From JACDAE01 sp963744875 (lineage in GTDB: Bacteria; Chloroflexota; Ktedonobacteria; Ktedonobacterales; Ktedonobacteraceae), in the NCBI GenBank assembly GCA_963744875.1, contig CAVUVQ010000048.1:1-64000 (forward strand): a DNA stretch of 64,000 bases, in the 5' to 3' direction. Positions 63,726 to 64,000 of the stretch are shown here, piece by piece. The stretch's first letter is position 1. Each line of letters starts with the position of its first letter. The notes beneath the pieces were generated by a model. That model searched no databases. It saw nothing but the letters and a program-made list of their open reading frames with translations, and had not been told where the DNA came from. Both the position numbers and the translations under genes were made by a program.

Positions 63726-64000
63726 CTAGGGTGTTCGCTCTAGAAGGGAGAAATCTCCGTAAGAAAGGCGTTGTAGAACCTCCACATAAAAGCTAGCTTC
63801 CCGCGCCAGGACACGCGCCCTCAGGCTCTCAACGGTATCGCCTGGGAGAACGGGCACCTCACATTGATCAAGAATTTGGCCGTGATCATAGAATTCATCA
63901 ACGAGATGAATGGTGACACCTGTCTTATCATCACCAGCAGCTAAAACCGCTTCATGGACATGGGTGCCAAACATGCTTTGACCGCCATATTTGGGCAGAA
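63726..64000 (-). CDS. purN: Phosphoribosylglycinamide formyltransferase, 3' end
   Basis: The C-terminal 90 or so residues of PurN; the gene runs off the window end. PurN uses 10-formyltetrahydrofolate to formylate GAR in purine synthesis. Recognisable parts are PKYGGQSMFGTHVHEAVLAA and TIHLVDEFYDHGQILDQCEV, which match the conserved substrate loop with the aspartate of the catalytic region, and the terminal helix. The two small frames at 63.4-63.7 kb lie downstream on the same strand. Confidence 0.92.
   Translation of the reverse strand, partial: LPKYGGQSMFGTHVHEAVLAAGDDKTGVTIHLVDEFYDHGQILDQCEVPVLPGDTVESLRARVLAREASFYVEVLQRLSYGDFSLLERTP

Noticed and set aside
1..64000. CRISPR arrays, tRNA or rRNA genes, insertion sequences
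   Set aside because: No regularly spaced repeats, cloverleaf sequences, rRNA signatures or transposase frames were seen on either strand.

Overview
The window looks like a chromosomal segment of a Ktedonobacteria-type member of the Chloroflexota. This is an inference from several traits together: roughly balanced base composition, many secreted polysaccharide-degrading enzymes, large Ser/Thr kinases, DUF4118 and NarL-type two-component sensors, a KaiC-like ATPase, a DUF5679 protein, a T-box leader, and dispersed GTAGGGGC-type palindromic repeats between genes. No rRNA, tRNA, CRISPR array, transposase or phage gene was seen.

Layout. 1-2.6 kb: a DUF385/deazaflavin-type nitroreductase divergent from a TetR regulator, bracketed by copies of a 20-bp repeat, then a DinB-like protein. 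2.7-9.6 kb: a frameshifted secreted beta-helix protein, an archaeal-like serine hydroxymethyltransferase and a secreted GH35 beta-galactosidase. 9.6-19.2 kb: a FixH/YtkA-like lipoprotein divergent from a duplicated membrane protein, a GGDEF/HD-GYP protein, an orphan periplasmic-binding lipoprotein, a NarL-type two-component pair, a VC0807-like membrane protein and a DUF4118-GAF sensor. 19.6-30.6 kb: a 7-kb RHS/SpvB-type secreted protein with a cysteine-peptidase-like tip (broken by one base), four small downstream genes that are immunity candidates, and an XRE/NB-ARC regulator.

30.8-41.2 kb: a KimA-like APC-superfamily permease, a radical SAM/HhH protein, a rhamnogalacturonan lyase plus acetylesterase pair, and a PAS histidine kinase divergent from a double-domain KaiC-like ATPase. 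41.2-46.4 kb: a minus-strand catabolic operon (Gfo/Idh/MocA oxidoreductase, DUF993, two TIM-barrel epimerases, LacI regulator). 46.7-55.6 kb: a zinc-ribbon/kinase/beta-helix fusion, a membrane protein overlapping an ApbE-like protein, YjbQ, a 52-aa DUF5679 protein, an HTH regulator, a C26 peptidase and a membrane Ser/Thr kinase. 55.7-59.4 kb: a T-box leader with a proline specifier in front of two different prolyl-tRNA synthetases in tandem. 59.5-64 kb: a frameshifted SGNH hydrolase, GNAT proteins, argJ, two tiny reading frames and the 3' end of purN.

Most notable points: (1) one T-box leader placed upstream of both an archaeal/eukaryote-type and a bacterial-type ProRS; (2) a 49-bp element with GCTCA direct repeats at 21- and 11-bp spacing, present only upstream of the DUF4118 sensor and the KimA-like permease, suggesting a potassium regulon; (3) the RHS locus with its A+T-richer tip and immunity candidates; (4) GTAGGGGC repeats that supply the stop codon of three genes; (5) three genes each interrupted by exactly one extra base, which may be sequence errors or recent decay.
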